Positions 1 through 6,483 of a stretch of DNA of 18,844 bases are shown here, piece after piece. Location: positions 1-18,844 of the forward strand of contig CALCQO010000036.1 in the NCBI GenBank assembly GCA_937894675.1. Direction: 5' to 3'. Each line of letters opens with the position of its first letter. Positions within the stretch are counted from its first letter, which is position 1. Origin of the DNA: an uncultured Clostridia bacterium. Lineage in GTDB: Bacteria > Bacillota > Clostridia > Christensenellales > Aristaeellaceae. Below the pieces are notes generated by a model. It was not told where the DNA came from. It saw only the letters and a list, made by a program, of their open reading frames with translations, and made no database searches. Position numbers and translations under genes: made by a program.

Positions 1-1
1 C

Positions 2-307
2 TTTGTCGTGCTGGACTATATCACCGGGGTGATGGTGGCCATCATCGACAAGACGTTATCCAGCGAGGTGGGCTTTAGGGGAATCTTCCGAAAGATCCTC
101 ATCTTTAGTTTGGTAGGCGTGGCCCACATTGTGGACGCTAACATCATTGGTACGGGTGCCGGACTGAGGACGGCGGTCATCTTCTTCTACATGAGCAATG
201 AAGGGCTGTCCATCATGGAGAACACGGTGTACCTGGGATTGCCTGTGCCGGAGAAGCTCAAGACGATCCTTTCGCAGTTGCAGGACAGTAACGAGAGCAA
301 TGATTAG
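2..307 (+). CDS. Phage holin (3' part, cut by window edge)
   Basis: C-terminal part of a small membrane protein of the clostridial toxin-secretion/phage-lysis holin type. Holins form pores in the cytoplasmic membrane that let the phage endolysin reach the cell wall. The visible protein begins with FVVLDYITG, a segment typical of this family, followed by hydrophobic stretches (FSLVGVAHIVDA and TAVIFFYMSNEG) and a polar tail ending DSNESND. The frame stays open to the first base of the window. The GTG at position 8 codes for an internal valine and is unlikely to be the start, because family members have another transmembrane segment before this motif; I estimate about 40 residues are missing. 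A terminator follows directly. Together with the recombinase downstream it marks the window start as phage-derived. Assignment is from motif and hydropathy only. Confidence 0.8.
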   Translation, partial: FVVLDYITGVMVAIIDKTLSSEVGFRGIFRKILIFSLVGVAHIVDANIIGTGAGLRTAVIFFYMSNEGLSIMENTVYLGLPVPEKLKTILSQLQDSNESND

Positions 308-321
308 AAGTTCTACAAAAA

Positions 322-358
322 CCCCCAGCTCGGATGCTTGTCCGACTGGGGGATCCTT
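322..358 (+). terminator. Rho-independent terminator after holin gene
   Basis: A strong hairpin begins 14 bases after the holin stop. CCCCCAG pairs with CTGGGGG, and an inner TCGGA/TCCGA stem closes a short loop (stem 322-352). It is followed by a short T-containing tail (ATCCTTTC). The poor T run lowers certainty, but the position fits the end of a phage lysis transcript. Confidence 0.65.
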
Positions 359-393
359 TCTGTATTAAGTACACAAATCTGCATACTGCTATT

Positions 394-444
394 CAAGGTT
401 GCAAGGTTGCAAGGTTGCAAGGTTGCAGCGCATTTGCAACCTTG
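394..444 (+). repeat. Four tandem 8-bp repeats (CAAGGTTG) plus inverted copy
   Basis: Four perfect head-to-tail copies of CAAGGTTG occupy 394-425. After a short spacer, the reverse complement CAACCTTG lies at 437-444. The last direct copy and the inverted copy form a perfect 10-bp stem (418-427 with 435-444) around a 7-base loop. Each unit is itself a CAA-GG-TTG dyad. The block lies between the holin terminator and the small gene before the recombinase. Possible roles are an iteron-like protein binding array, an accessory recombination site, or an attenuating hairpin in the leader of the recombinase operon. The sequence does not decide between them. Confidence 0.85.
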
Positions 445-513
445 GTATGAGATATTTACTAGAAATTCACTATTTGCGGCTGCCTAACTGAAGATCAACT
501 CGAAGGAGATGTC

Positions 514-774
514 ATGATTATTACCAGTTGCCCCTTATCTGCTTGCATAGATGTCCGAGGAGAGTTAACGTGGTGGCGTGGACTTAACCTCCACGCGAAC
601 CTTGACAATAGAATGAGCGCAAAACCATCTGTGCAGATGACCCATAACACGATCAAGTCAAATGGCTGTCATTCAACACTAGTGTTTAGCAATAAGCCTA
701 ACCCGCAAGTTCGGCTCGCTATCGCGGAAATGCTGCTGACAGCCTTTGAAAAAAGAAGGAGAATCCAAGAGTGA
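514..774 (+). CDS. Small uncharacterised protein translationally coupled to recombinase
   Basis: An 86-residue protein that I do not recognise as a named family. The start is supported by a good ribosome binding site (GAAGGAG) seven bases before the ATG. Its stop overlaps the GTG start of the serine recombinase by four bases (GTGA), so the two are probably translated together. The N-terminal half has several Cys and Trp residues and no clear domain. The C-terminal third (residues 58-86) is charged and looks helical, with a short NKPNPQVRLAIAEML segment. Small proteins are often encoded directly before large serine recombinases in clostridial mobile elements. A role as recombinase accessory or directionality factor is a hypothesis drawn from position only. 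Confidence 0.65.
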   Translation: MIITSCPLSACIDVRGELTWWRGLNLHANLDNRMSAKPSVQMTHNTIKSNGCHSTLVFSNKPNPQVRLAIAEMLLTAFEKRRRIQE

Positions 775-2420
775 AACGCGTGTTATGTCTGTACAGAGTA
801 TCCACTAAGGGTCAGGTAGATCCAAAAGACGATATCCCCCTGCAGCGGCGTGAATGCCAGGACTTCATTGACAAACAAGATGACTGGATCTTCTTTGAGG
901 AACGCTTGGAGAAAGGCGTGTCTGGCTACAAAACAGCGACTGATAAACGGGATGTGATCATTGACATTCGGAACATGGCTGAGCAGAAAATGTTTGATGT
1001 CCTGCTCGTGTTCATGTTCGATCGCTTGGGCCGACGAGAGGACGAAACCCCATTCCTGGTGCAATGGTTCATTGAGCACGGGATTGAGGTATGGAGCACA
1101 CGAGAGGGCGAGCAAAAACTAGATAGTCGCGTGGATAAGCTGCTAAACTTCATGCGCTATTGGCAAGCCGGCGGTGAGAGTGAGAAAATATCCATCCGAG
1201 TCAAGGCCGCGCATGCGCAAATGGTAATGGATGGAGTCTGGCGGGGAGGATCGCGGCCTTTCGGTTATAAACTGGTACACAATGGGCGAATGGGGAAGAA
1301 AAGCAAGCCTCTGTTGGATCCCATGATTGATGAAATAGAAGGGCCGATAGTCCAGGAAGTTTTCAGACTTTCTTGCTGTGATGGGATGGGAACATTGCGA
1401 ATCGCGAATCACATGAACGAAATGTATCCCTATCTCAAGAAGATATGGACTGCCCAGACGGTGCGAAGCATGCTTAGGAATCCACTCTACACGGGGCGCC
1501 TGCACATAAACGATATAGTTTCTGAGCCGATTGAATCGCTCAGGCTTATATCGGATTCAGATTTCAACTTCGCACAGTATGCGATGAAAAAGCGCATTCA
1601 ACATCACTACGCTGGTCAGAGAGAAGCAGAGAACGATCTCATGCCCAAGGACGCAAAAACAAAAACCTCAGTCTTTGGAGCAACCCTCCTCTCTGGAATT
1701 GCTTACTGCGCACACTGTGGCCACAAACTGGTTGGGGGTTACTGCACCAAACAACTTGTCGACACGGCTTACCACCGCCCGATCTACCGTTGCTACAATG
1801 GATCAATCAAGGCAAAGAACTGCGACGGGCAGAGAGTTTACTCCTCAAAAAGGATTGAGGCGGCTGTCCTCGACGTTGTACATCAATTCTTTGAAGGCAT
1901 TCAACAATCGGTTGATGTGGTATGGCGAGAGAAAGCGCGCCAGCATTATCGCAACAAGCAAGGCGCACGGACAAAGGCTGCACAAGAGGATCATGATAAA
2001 CTGAAGAAGCAGCAGATCACTCTCCGCCAAGAAGTCATGAAGGCTTTGAATGGTGAAAGTGCATTTGCTGCTGGCCTGCTGAATTCAATGCTGGAAGAGA
2101 ACATCGCGGCTCTCGTTGAGGCGGAGGCGAGACTGAGTGCCTGCCAACAAGAGAAAACCTTGGAAGATACTCGACTGCAGTATCTTTCCGAGCAGTACAA
2201 GCAGATTACAGACTGGGCTAAGGAATTTGATCTAGCTGATAATGACACCAAGAAGATGATAATGGCACGATTAATTGAACGAATTGAGGTTAGCAGGCAC
2301 TACAAATTGACTATCAAATTCTTCATATCGCTGGAAGACTTCACACTAACGGAGAATGCGAATCTTCAGTTGGTCCAGTCTGATAATCAGGACATTTTCA
2401 TGAACGCTATGGTAGGATAA
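771..2420 (+). CDS. Large serine recombinase (phage-type integrase)
   Basis: A 549-residue site-specific recombinase of the large serine class, which cuts and rejoins attachment sites through a serine-DNA link. The N-terminal resolvase-like domain (about 1-145) has the nucleophile Ser11 in YRVSTKGQ and the arginine-rich motif FDRLGRR at 83-89. The recombinase domain follows (GGSRPFGYK at 159-167, through about 270). A zinc ribbon has Cys313, Cys316, Cys341 and Cys351, and a long charged coiled-coil region spans about 385-490, as expected for this class. Length is normal and the frame is unbroken, so it looks functional. The GTG start is favoured because YRVSTKGQ lies 8 residues in and because of the four-base overlap with the preceding small gene. 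It is the last gene before the tRNA attachment junction, the usual place for the integrase of an integrated phage. Confidence 0.93.
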   Translation: MKRVLCLYRVSTKGQVDPKDDIPLQRRECQDFIDKQDDWIFFEERLEKGVSGYKTATDKRDVIIDIRNMAEQKMFDVLLVFMFDRLGRREDETPFLVQWFIEHGIEVWSTREGEQKLDSRVDKLLNFMRYWQAGGESEKISIRVKAAHAQMVMDGVWRGGSRPFGYKLVHNGRMGKKSKPLLDPMIDEIEGPIVQEVFRLSCCDGMGTLRIANHMNEMYPYLKKIWTAQTVRSMLRNPLYTGRLHINDIVSEPIESLRLISDSDFNFAQYAMKKRIQHHYAGQREAENDLMPKDAKTKTSVFGATLLSGIAYCAHCGHKLVGGYCTKQLVDTAYHRPIYRCYNGSIKAKNCDGQRVYSSKRIEAAVLDVVHQFFEGIQQSVDVVWREKARQHYRNKQGARTKAAQEDHDKLKKQQITLRQEVMKALNGESAFAAGLLNSMLEENIAALVEAEARLSACQQEKTLEDTRLQYLSEQYKQITDWAKEFDLADNDTKKMIMARLIERIEVSRHYKLTIKFFISLEDFTLTENANLQLVQSDNQDIFMNAMVG

Positions 2421-2450
2421 TGAGTGAAAACAACATGTTTTTACCATAAT

Positions 2451-2485
2451 GGGAGTTAGTTAGCTTGCCTTGCCAGCGCGCTACA
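2451..2485. other. Probable attachment-site junction (attR/attL) of the phage element
   Basis: The recombinase ends 30 bases before this stretch, and a well-formed tRNA 3' part begins within it, at about 2475. The 5' tRNA half that should precede it (acceptor strand complementary to ATGCTCC, and a D arm) is not present. The bases from 2451 give only GGAG as a partial acceptor match and no proper D stem. This is what a hybrid site would look like if the element recombined inside or next to a tRNA-Ala gene. The exact crossover dinucleotide cannot be seen without the other end of the element or an empty site. Confidence 0.55.
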
Positions 2486-2530
2486 TTCGCATTGTAGAGG
2501 TCAGCGGTTCGAATCCGCTATGCTCCACCA
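2475..2530 (+). tRNA. tRNA-Ala(CGC), 3' part with non-matching 5' half
   Basis: The 3' part of a tRNA folds perfectly. The anticodon stem is CTACA/TGTAG (2481-2485, 2493-2497) with loop TTCGCAT, giving anticodon CGC. The variable region is AGGTC, and the T arm is AGCGG/CCGCT with loop TTCGAAT. The acceptor strand is ATGCTCC, then A73 and encoded CCA at 2528-2530. U at position 70 fits the G3:U70 identity pair of tRNA-Ala. The expected 5' acceptor strand and D arm are absent upstream, where at best four or five pairs form. I therefore read it as a split tRNA left at an integration junction. A structurally odd but complete tRNA cannot be fully excluded. Confidence 0.75.
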
Positions 2531-2538
2531 CAAATCGT

Positions 2539-2567
2539 CCGAAAACCTCATGTTTTCGGGCTTTTTT
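2539..2567 (+). terminator. Terminator-like hairpin after tRNA / at IS left end
   Basis: CCGAAAAC (2539-2546) pairs with GTTTTCGG (2552-2559) around CTCAT and is followed by GGC and six T residues. It would stop plus-strand transcripts from the tRNA side. Because its first arm matches the right terminal repeat of the IS, it may belong to the IS, insulating the element from outside transcription, rather than to the tRNA gene. Confidence 0.7.
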
Positions 2568-2633
2568 GTATCATTTCGCAGCTTTTTTGCCGCTTTATGC
2601 GTGAATTTGGCATAACGAGAAGGAATCACCCTC

Positions 2634-4349
2634 TCAGATTTCAACCATTTTTGACAAATTGGGCATGGCTATCCCTTGATATCTTTGGATGAGGCTTTTC
2701 ACGCTCCCGCAGATCTTGACAGCCCGCCTGATATCATAGCCAAGACAGCTCAGCGCGTATTCGGCTGTCACTTTTTCCTTTCCCTTGCATAGAAAATATC
2801 CGGCGCCATCGTAATGCTTGATCGTTCCGAAAGGATGCTCGCTGGTCTGCTGACGCTGCTTCTGTTTGGGGATGTCCCGCCGTATGAAGATCATGACGCG
2901 CTTTTCGGCGCGGGAGAGCTTCCCGAAGTTGTTCAGGTTTCTGCTCGTTGTTCCATTGGATGGGATTGGCTGCAGGGGATATTCGCTTGAACCATACATC
3001 CTCACCGGTACATACATGCTGTTCCGGCCGATGTTCACATGCTTGGCCGACTTTGAATCGGTGCATCGATTCCGGCAGGTCCTGCACGCTTCCCGGCTGG
3101 AATACTCTGTCCCGTACCTGGTGTCCCGCAGCTTGTAAAGCTCCTTCCCCATGGGACAGGTGACCCTACCGTCTTCATGCCGCAGAAAACAGCTCACCGA
3201 ACTCTCTTCCTGCACCTCAATGCGTATATTGCCATTCGCCAGGCACGCCGGCAGTACACCGGCATGCAGACAGCGCTGAATATCCACCGGCCTTTGGGAA
3301 TGCTTTTCCTCTTGGGTAATCTCCGACACTTCATAGTCCAGGGAGATCACCCGCTCCTCACGATCCCGGGTAAACCCTACGTCCGCCTGCGTTCCATGCA
3401 GCAGGCACTGCTCAATATCCTTCAGGCTTTCATAGCCCTTGTCCGCTATCACTTTCACGCTGTCCAGGCCCAGTTCCTCTTTGCATTGTTCTGCTGTACG
3501 GTCCAGCTTTCCCCGGTCGCTGGGATCATTTGTCACCTCAAACCCTACGATCATATGACTTTCCGCGTCCACTGCCGTCTGCACGTTGTAGCAGGCTTTC
3601 ATCCCACCTTCCTTCGCAGGCATCATCCCCGCTTCCGGGTCTGTGAACAGCAGCGCTCCCCGACCGCTCTGCGACAGTTCCTGCAGGCACCGTTCATGAA
3701 ACGCGATCCTCTCCTTCAGCTTTTCGGGATCAGGCAGATGTTCTTTGTCCAGATCCAGGGCCATTGGATGATCCAGCCGCTTTTCGTGAAGGTCATTTTC
3801 ATCCAGTGTCCGAAGATACCGCTCGGCCGCTTCCAGCTGTGCCTTTGCGTATTCCAGCTTCTTTCGCGCGATCTCCGCGCTGACCGCCTGCTTCTTTCCG
3901 TTCACCGCGCGTATCGTTGTTCCATCCAGGCACAAGGTTTCCGCGCTTATCAGCTTCATATCTTTGCAAGCCCGCACAAAAACCAGGAAGACCTGCTTTA
4001 ACGCCTTCCTGTTCTCCTTGCGAAAGTCTGCTATGGTGTTGTGATCCGGGCACAGCCGGTTCAGCAGATAAAACAGCTCAATGTTCCTCCCGCTTTCCCG
4101 CTCCAGCTTACGGGATGATCGGATCCCATTCAGATAGCCGTACAGATACAGCTTGATCAGATCCTGCGGCGAGTACGCCGGTCTTCCCGTCTGGGCCGGT
4201 TTTGTTCGCTTGAATCCCAGCCCACTTGCGTCCAGGCTGTCCGCAAATACCTCAATAAAGCGCGCGGGACTGTTGTCCGCCACTTCTTCTTCGATGCTCC
4301 AGAGCCCCATCCTCATCTGACGGCTGTCCGGACCTTTGATATATCCCAT
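2634..4349 (-). CDS. IS1182-family DDE transposase
   Basis: A 571-residue transposase that catalyses movement of the surrounding IS. The N-terminal DUF772-like domain spans about residues 50-130 (GRPAYSPQDLIKLYLYGYLN). The likely catalytic acids are Asp142 in LCLDGTTIRA, Asp303 in VIADKGY and Glu504 in TSEHPFGTIKH. A family-typical insertion with a Cys cluster (ACRTCRNRC, 421-429) precedes the final acidic residue. Length and motifs match complete IS1182-type transposases and there is no internal stop, so it is likely active. The ATG at 4349 has a modest GAGGG upstream; no better start is visible. Long open frames on the opposite strand are shadows of this gene. Confidence 0.9.
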   Translation of the reverse strand: MGYIKGPDSRQMRMGLWSIEEEVADNSPARFIEVFADSLDASGLGFKRTKPAQTGRPAYSPQDLIKLYLYGYLNGIRSSRKLERESGRNIELFYLLNRLCPDHNTIADFRKENRKALKQVFLVFVRACKDMKLISAETLCLDGTTIRAVNGKKQAVSAEIARKKLEYAKAQLEAAERYLRTLDENDLHEKRLDHPMALDLDKEHLPDPEKLKERIAFHERCLQELSQSGRGALLFTDPEAGMMPAKEGGMKACYNVQTAVDAESHMIVGFEVTNDPSDRGKLDRTAEQCKEELGLDSVKVIADKGYESLKDIEQCLLHGTQADVGFTRDREERVISLDYEVSEITQEEKHSQRPVDIQRCLHAGVLPACLANGNIRIEVQEESSVSCFLRHEDGRVTCPMGKELYKLRDTRYGTEYSSREACRTCRNRCTDSKSAKHVNIGRNSMYVPVRMYGSSEYPLQPIPSNGTTSRNLNNFGKLSRAEKRVMIFIRRDIPKQKQRQQTSEHPFGTIKHYDGAGYFLCKGKEKVTAEYALSCLGYDIRRAVKICGSVKSLIQRYQGIAMPNLSKMVEI

Positions 4350-4431
4350 TCATTTCGCCCTCTTCTATTATACTGCAGCACTTCCTTCTTTGATATACTC
4401 TTTCATTCTGTTTTCGGACAGTCTGACCATT

Positions 4432-4469
4432 CCGGGGTTCCCTGATAAATCAAGGGACCCCGGTTTTTT
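4432..4469 (+). terminator. Rho-independent terminator outside the IS
   Basis: CCGGGG-T-TCCCT (4432-4443) pairs with AGGGACCCCGG (4453-4463), with one bulged T and an AT-rich loop, followed by six T residues. It lies just outside the IS right end. If the IS is removed in thought, it comes about 45 bases after the tRNA CCA end, so it may be the original tRNA terminator. The rest of 4420-4546 holds no recognisable gene. Confidence 0.8.
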
Positions 4470-4546
4470 GTTGCTACATAAGGGATTGCGGGTTTCCACG
4501 CAGGTGGACACCTTCTTTTTCCTTTTGCTTAGAACAAGGCTGATAA

Positions 4547-4696
4547 ATGCACTTGAACATGGGCCATTCCTCCAACAACATGCTGCACAATGTCTACCAG
4601 CACATCCGTGCTGATGCGGAGAAGAAATTCTCAGATGAGCTGAACAGGCTGATGTCGGAGGCGCTTAGCGGGAACAGCAGCAATAAGACGGCTTAA
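4547..4696 (+). pseudogene. C-terminal remnant of a tyrosine integrase
   Basis: A 49-codon open stretch ending in TAA at 4694-4696 encodes the end of a tyrosine recombinase. MGHSSNNMLHNVYQHI matches the family's final motif, with the His-rich GHSS turn and the nucleophilic Tyr in NVYQH. A charged helical tail (ADAEKKFSDELNRLM) follows. Everything upstream, including the other catalytic residues, is gone, and an in-frame TAA precedes the first ATG at 4547. It cannot be active. It is probably the leftover of an older integrated element that used the same neighbourhood, truncated by deletion or by insertion of the IS to its left. The function of the remnant is nil; the family call is firm. Confidence 0.8.
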
Positions 4697-4733
4697 AGCA
4701 GGGCTGTCCCCTCAACAAGGATGGCATCAATAC

Positions 4734-4784
4734 TTTACTTCCTCGCTCTCAACATGTACAATTGAGAGCGAGGAAGTAAGGTGA
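4734..4784 (+). promoter_or_regulatory. abiE promoter inside an 18-bp perfect inverted repeat
   Basis: Two arms of 18 bp (4735-4752 and 4762-4779) are perfect reverse complements around a 9-base centre. A promoter fits exactly inside: -35 TTTACT (4734-4739), a 17-bp spacer, and -10 TACAAT (4757-4762). The ribosome binding site AAGGTG (4778-4783) begins at the end of the second arm, before the AbiEi ATG at 4789. In studied AbiE systems the AbiEi antitoxin represses its own operon by binding inverted repeats at the promoter, so this is the likely operator. Transcription would start at about 4769, leaving a leader of roughly 20 bases. Confidence 0.8.
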
Positions 4785-4788
4785 TTTT

Positions 4789-5382
4789 ATGAGCAGGTTT
4801 GGCATGTTGGATCATTTGGTATCTCAGGGCAATGGCTATTTGCTCACATCTCAGGTTTTGCTCAGCGGCGTGTCAAAGCCTACGCTTGCCGAATATGTCC
4901 GCAAGCGCAACATGGAGCGTGTCGCCCGGGGTGTTTACCTGGCAGCGGATGCATGGCCGGATGAGCTGTACCAGTTGCAATTGGCAAACTCGCGTATTGT
5001 TTACTCCCACGAAACGGCTTTATTCCTACATGGCTTGATGGAGCGCGAGCCAAGGTTCACCAGCGTAACGGTCAGAGCTGGGTACAACGCAACGCATCTG
5101 CGCAAAATGGGAATCCGTGTCCACCAGGTCAAGGCAGACCTTAAAGGGCTTGGTGCAAGCGATGTGAAAACCAGCTTCGGCAATACAGTCCGCGCCTATG
5201 ATAAGGAGCGAACCATCTGCGATGTGCTCCGCTTCAAGGACTCCATGGATATCCAGGTCTTCCAACACGCCATGAAGGAGTACATGGCCAGCCCACAGAA
5301 AAACCTGAATCACCTGATGGCCTATGCCAAGGCATTTGGTTTGGAGGATGCTGTGCGTACTTACACGGAGGTCATGCTATGA
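4789..5382 (+). CDS. abiEi: AbiEi antitoxin / transcriptional repressor
   Basis: A 197-residue AbiEi-type protein, the antitoxin and autorepressor of a type IV toxin-antitoxin abortive-infection system. The N-terminal winged-helix region (about 1-75) includes GYLLTSQVLLSGVSKPTLAEY and RVARGVYLAA, typical of the AbiEi_4 domain. The C-terminal domain includes YSHETALFLHGL (68-79) and YDKERTICDVLR. Known AbiEi proteins do not bind the toxin directly but antagonise it and repress the promoter. The gene starts 10 bases after the end of the inverted repeat described upstream, has an AAGGTG ribosome site, and overlaps abiEii by four bases (ATGA). Both genes look intact. The system is expected to protect against phage or to stabilise the island. 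Confidence 0.92.
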   Translation: MSRFGMLDHLVSQGNGYLLTSQVLLSGVSKPTLAEYVRKRNMERVARGVYLAADAWPDELYQLQLANSRIVYSHETALFLHGLMEREPRFTSVTVRAGYNATHLRKMGIRVHQVKADLKGLGASDVKTSFGNTVRAYDKERTICDVLRFKDSMDIQVFQHAMKEYMASPQKNLNHLMAYAKAFGLEDAVRTYTEVML

Positions 5383-6212
5383 TCAGGACAGCCACACAAT
5401 TGAAAGCCAAGGTGCGCAACCTGTCCGGTGGCGACAGTACCAAAGCACAGACGCTCATCAGGAATTTCATCATGGAGCGCTTTCTGGAGCGAATTGCTCT
5501 CTCCCCCTATCGCGACAGCCTTATTCTAAAGGGCGGCATGCTTGTTGCCTCCATCGTTGGTCTTGAAACCAGAGCCACGATGGACATTGATACCACAGCC
5601 CGACTGATCTCGCTTTCCAGAGAGACTGCCATCAAGATGGTGGACAAAATCATTGCAGTAGCTGTTGATGATGGCATCACATTCTCTGTCACCAAGGTCA
5701 CCGAAATCATGGAAGAGCATGACAATCCCGGCATTCGCTTTATGCTGGAGGCGACACTGGATAGGATGCAACAAGCCATCCGGCTGGACATCTCAACCGG
5801 GGACATCATCACCCCAGGCGCAGTGGAGTATGCTTATCCCTTGATGTTTGAGTGGCGCACCATCCCGCTTTGGACCTACAACCTGGAAACCTTGCTGGCA
5901 GAGAAGCTGGAAACAGTCATGACCAGAGGCACCACCAACACACGCATGCGGGACTTTTATGATATTCACATCCTGACACAGCAGGAGACTGTTGATGCCC
6001 CTTTGCTCAAAGCAGCCTTCCTGGCAACGAGCGAAAAGCGCCAATCACTCCATCAACTTGCTGCTCTTGATCAGATTCTCCACACCCTTGAACAGGATGA
6101 AACCATGCAGAGCCTTTGGGAAAGATACCGGGACGAATCCTTCTTCGTAGGTGAGCTGACATGGGCAGTGGTCATGAAGGATGTTAAAGACCTTTTCAAA
6201 AAAGCAAAATAG
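5379..6212 (+). CDS. abiEii: AbiEii toxin, nucleotidyltransferase
   Basis: A 277-residue toxin of the AbiEii/AbiGii nucleotidyltransferase family, cognate to the AbiEi encoded just before it. Conserved family motifs are visible in order: LKGGML (KGG at 51-53), RATMDID (65-71, the paired aspartates that bind metal), RLDIST (135-140) and AEKLETV followed by NTRMRDFYD (174-195). Studied homologues bind GTP, and a Mycobacterium homologue modifies tRNA acceptor ends; the substrate of this one cannot be read from sequence. The ATG overlaps the abiEi stop, and a GGAGG site lies within the end of abiEi, so translation is coupled. Length is normal and no key motif is missing, so it is probably functional. 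Confidence 0.92.
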   Translation: MIRTATQLKAKVRNLSGGDSTKAQTLIRNFIMERFLERIALSPYRDSLILKGGMLVASIVGLETRATMDIDTTARLISLSRETAIKMVDKIIAVAVDDGITFSVTKVTEIMEEHDNPGIRFMLEATLDRMQQAIRLDISTGDIITPGAVEYAYPLMFEWRTIPLWTYNLETLLAEKLETVMTRGTTNTRMRDFYDIHILTQQETVDAPLLKAAFLATSEKRQSLHQLAALDQILHTLEQDETMQSLWERYRDESFFVGELTWAVVMKDVKDLFKKAK

Positions 6213-6260
6213 TTACTGTAGGTACGGCCTCTGACTGAGGACTGAGAATATTTCGAAGAT

Positions 6261-6303
6261 GAAGAACCCGATGATCAGTGAAATGCATGGCATCGGGTTC
6301 TTC
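6261..6303. repeat. 13-bp perfect inverted repeat after abiEii
   Basis: GAAGAACCCGATG (6261-6273) and its exact complement (6291-6303) form a strong stem with a 17-base loop, 48 bases after the abiEii stop. No T run follows on either strand, so it is at best an atypical terminator. It could also protect the 3' end of the abiE messenger RNA. Confidence 0.75.
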
Positions 6304-6342
6304 GTGGCATTGTTCGTCATGGGGCGTTACTTGCTTATCTGC

Positions 6343-6400
6343 TGTCGAGTATGCTCGACAATGAACCAGTTTTTCTAATGTTTGTCGACTACAATCGACA
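6343..6400. promoter_or_regulatory. Two matching TGTCGA-N6-TCGACA dyads
   Basis: Two 18-bp inverted repeats share the pattern TGTCGA, six bases, TCGACA, at 6343-6360 and 6383-6400. Their centres are 40 bp apart, about four helical turns, so dimers bound at both would face the same side of DNA. The form is that of a repressor operator pair. No gene starts next to them: abiEii ends upstream and the minus-strand PASTA gene ends downstream at 6484. The pair may be left from a lost gene. The rest of 6213-6483 holds no recognisable coding sequence. Confidence 0.6.
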
Positions 6401-6483
6401 AGCGATACTGCCTTCTTCTCTAGGTTTACATTTGATATCTCTTGGAAATGGAGCTCTTGGGTGCCTAACTAATGCTCCAAAAA

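Larger units (their letters stand above)
2537..4419 (-). mobile_element. IS1182-type insertion sequence, apparently intact
   Basis: The element consists of one transposase gene bracketed by imperfect terminal inverted repeats. The left end at 2537-2552 begins GTCCGAAAAC. The right end at 4404-4419 is its complement, and 13 of 16 positions match. The resulting length of 1883 bp is normal for the family. No target duplication is obvious: the flanks are CAAATC on the left and AGTCTG on the right. The left repeat is also one arm of a terminator-like hairpin, which makes the exact left end less certain. If the ends are right, the DNA before insertion joined the tRNA 3' end to the terminator at 4432. 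Confidence 0.7.

Noticed and set aside
394..425. CRISPR array
   Set aside because: The repeats are 8 bp with no spacers between them, and no cas gene is present.
3177..4001. 274-codon plus-strand open frame opposite the first transposase
   Set aside because: It is antisense to an intact transposase with clear DDE motifs, has no ribosome site, and has the low-complexity look of a shadow frame.
6261..6303. Standard Rho-independent terminator of abiE
   Set aside because: The stem is perfect but no T run follows on either strand, so I list it as an inverted repeat only.
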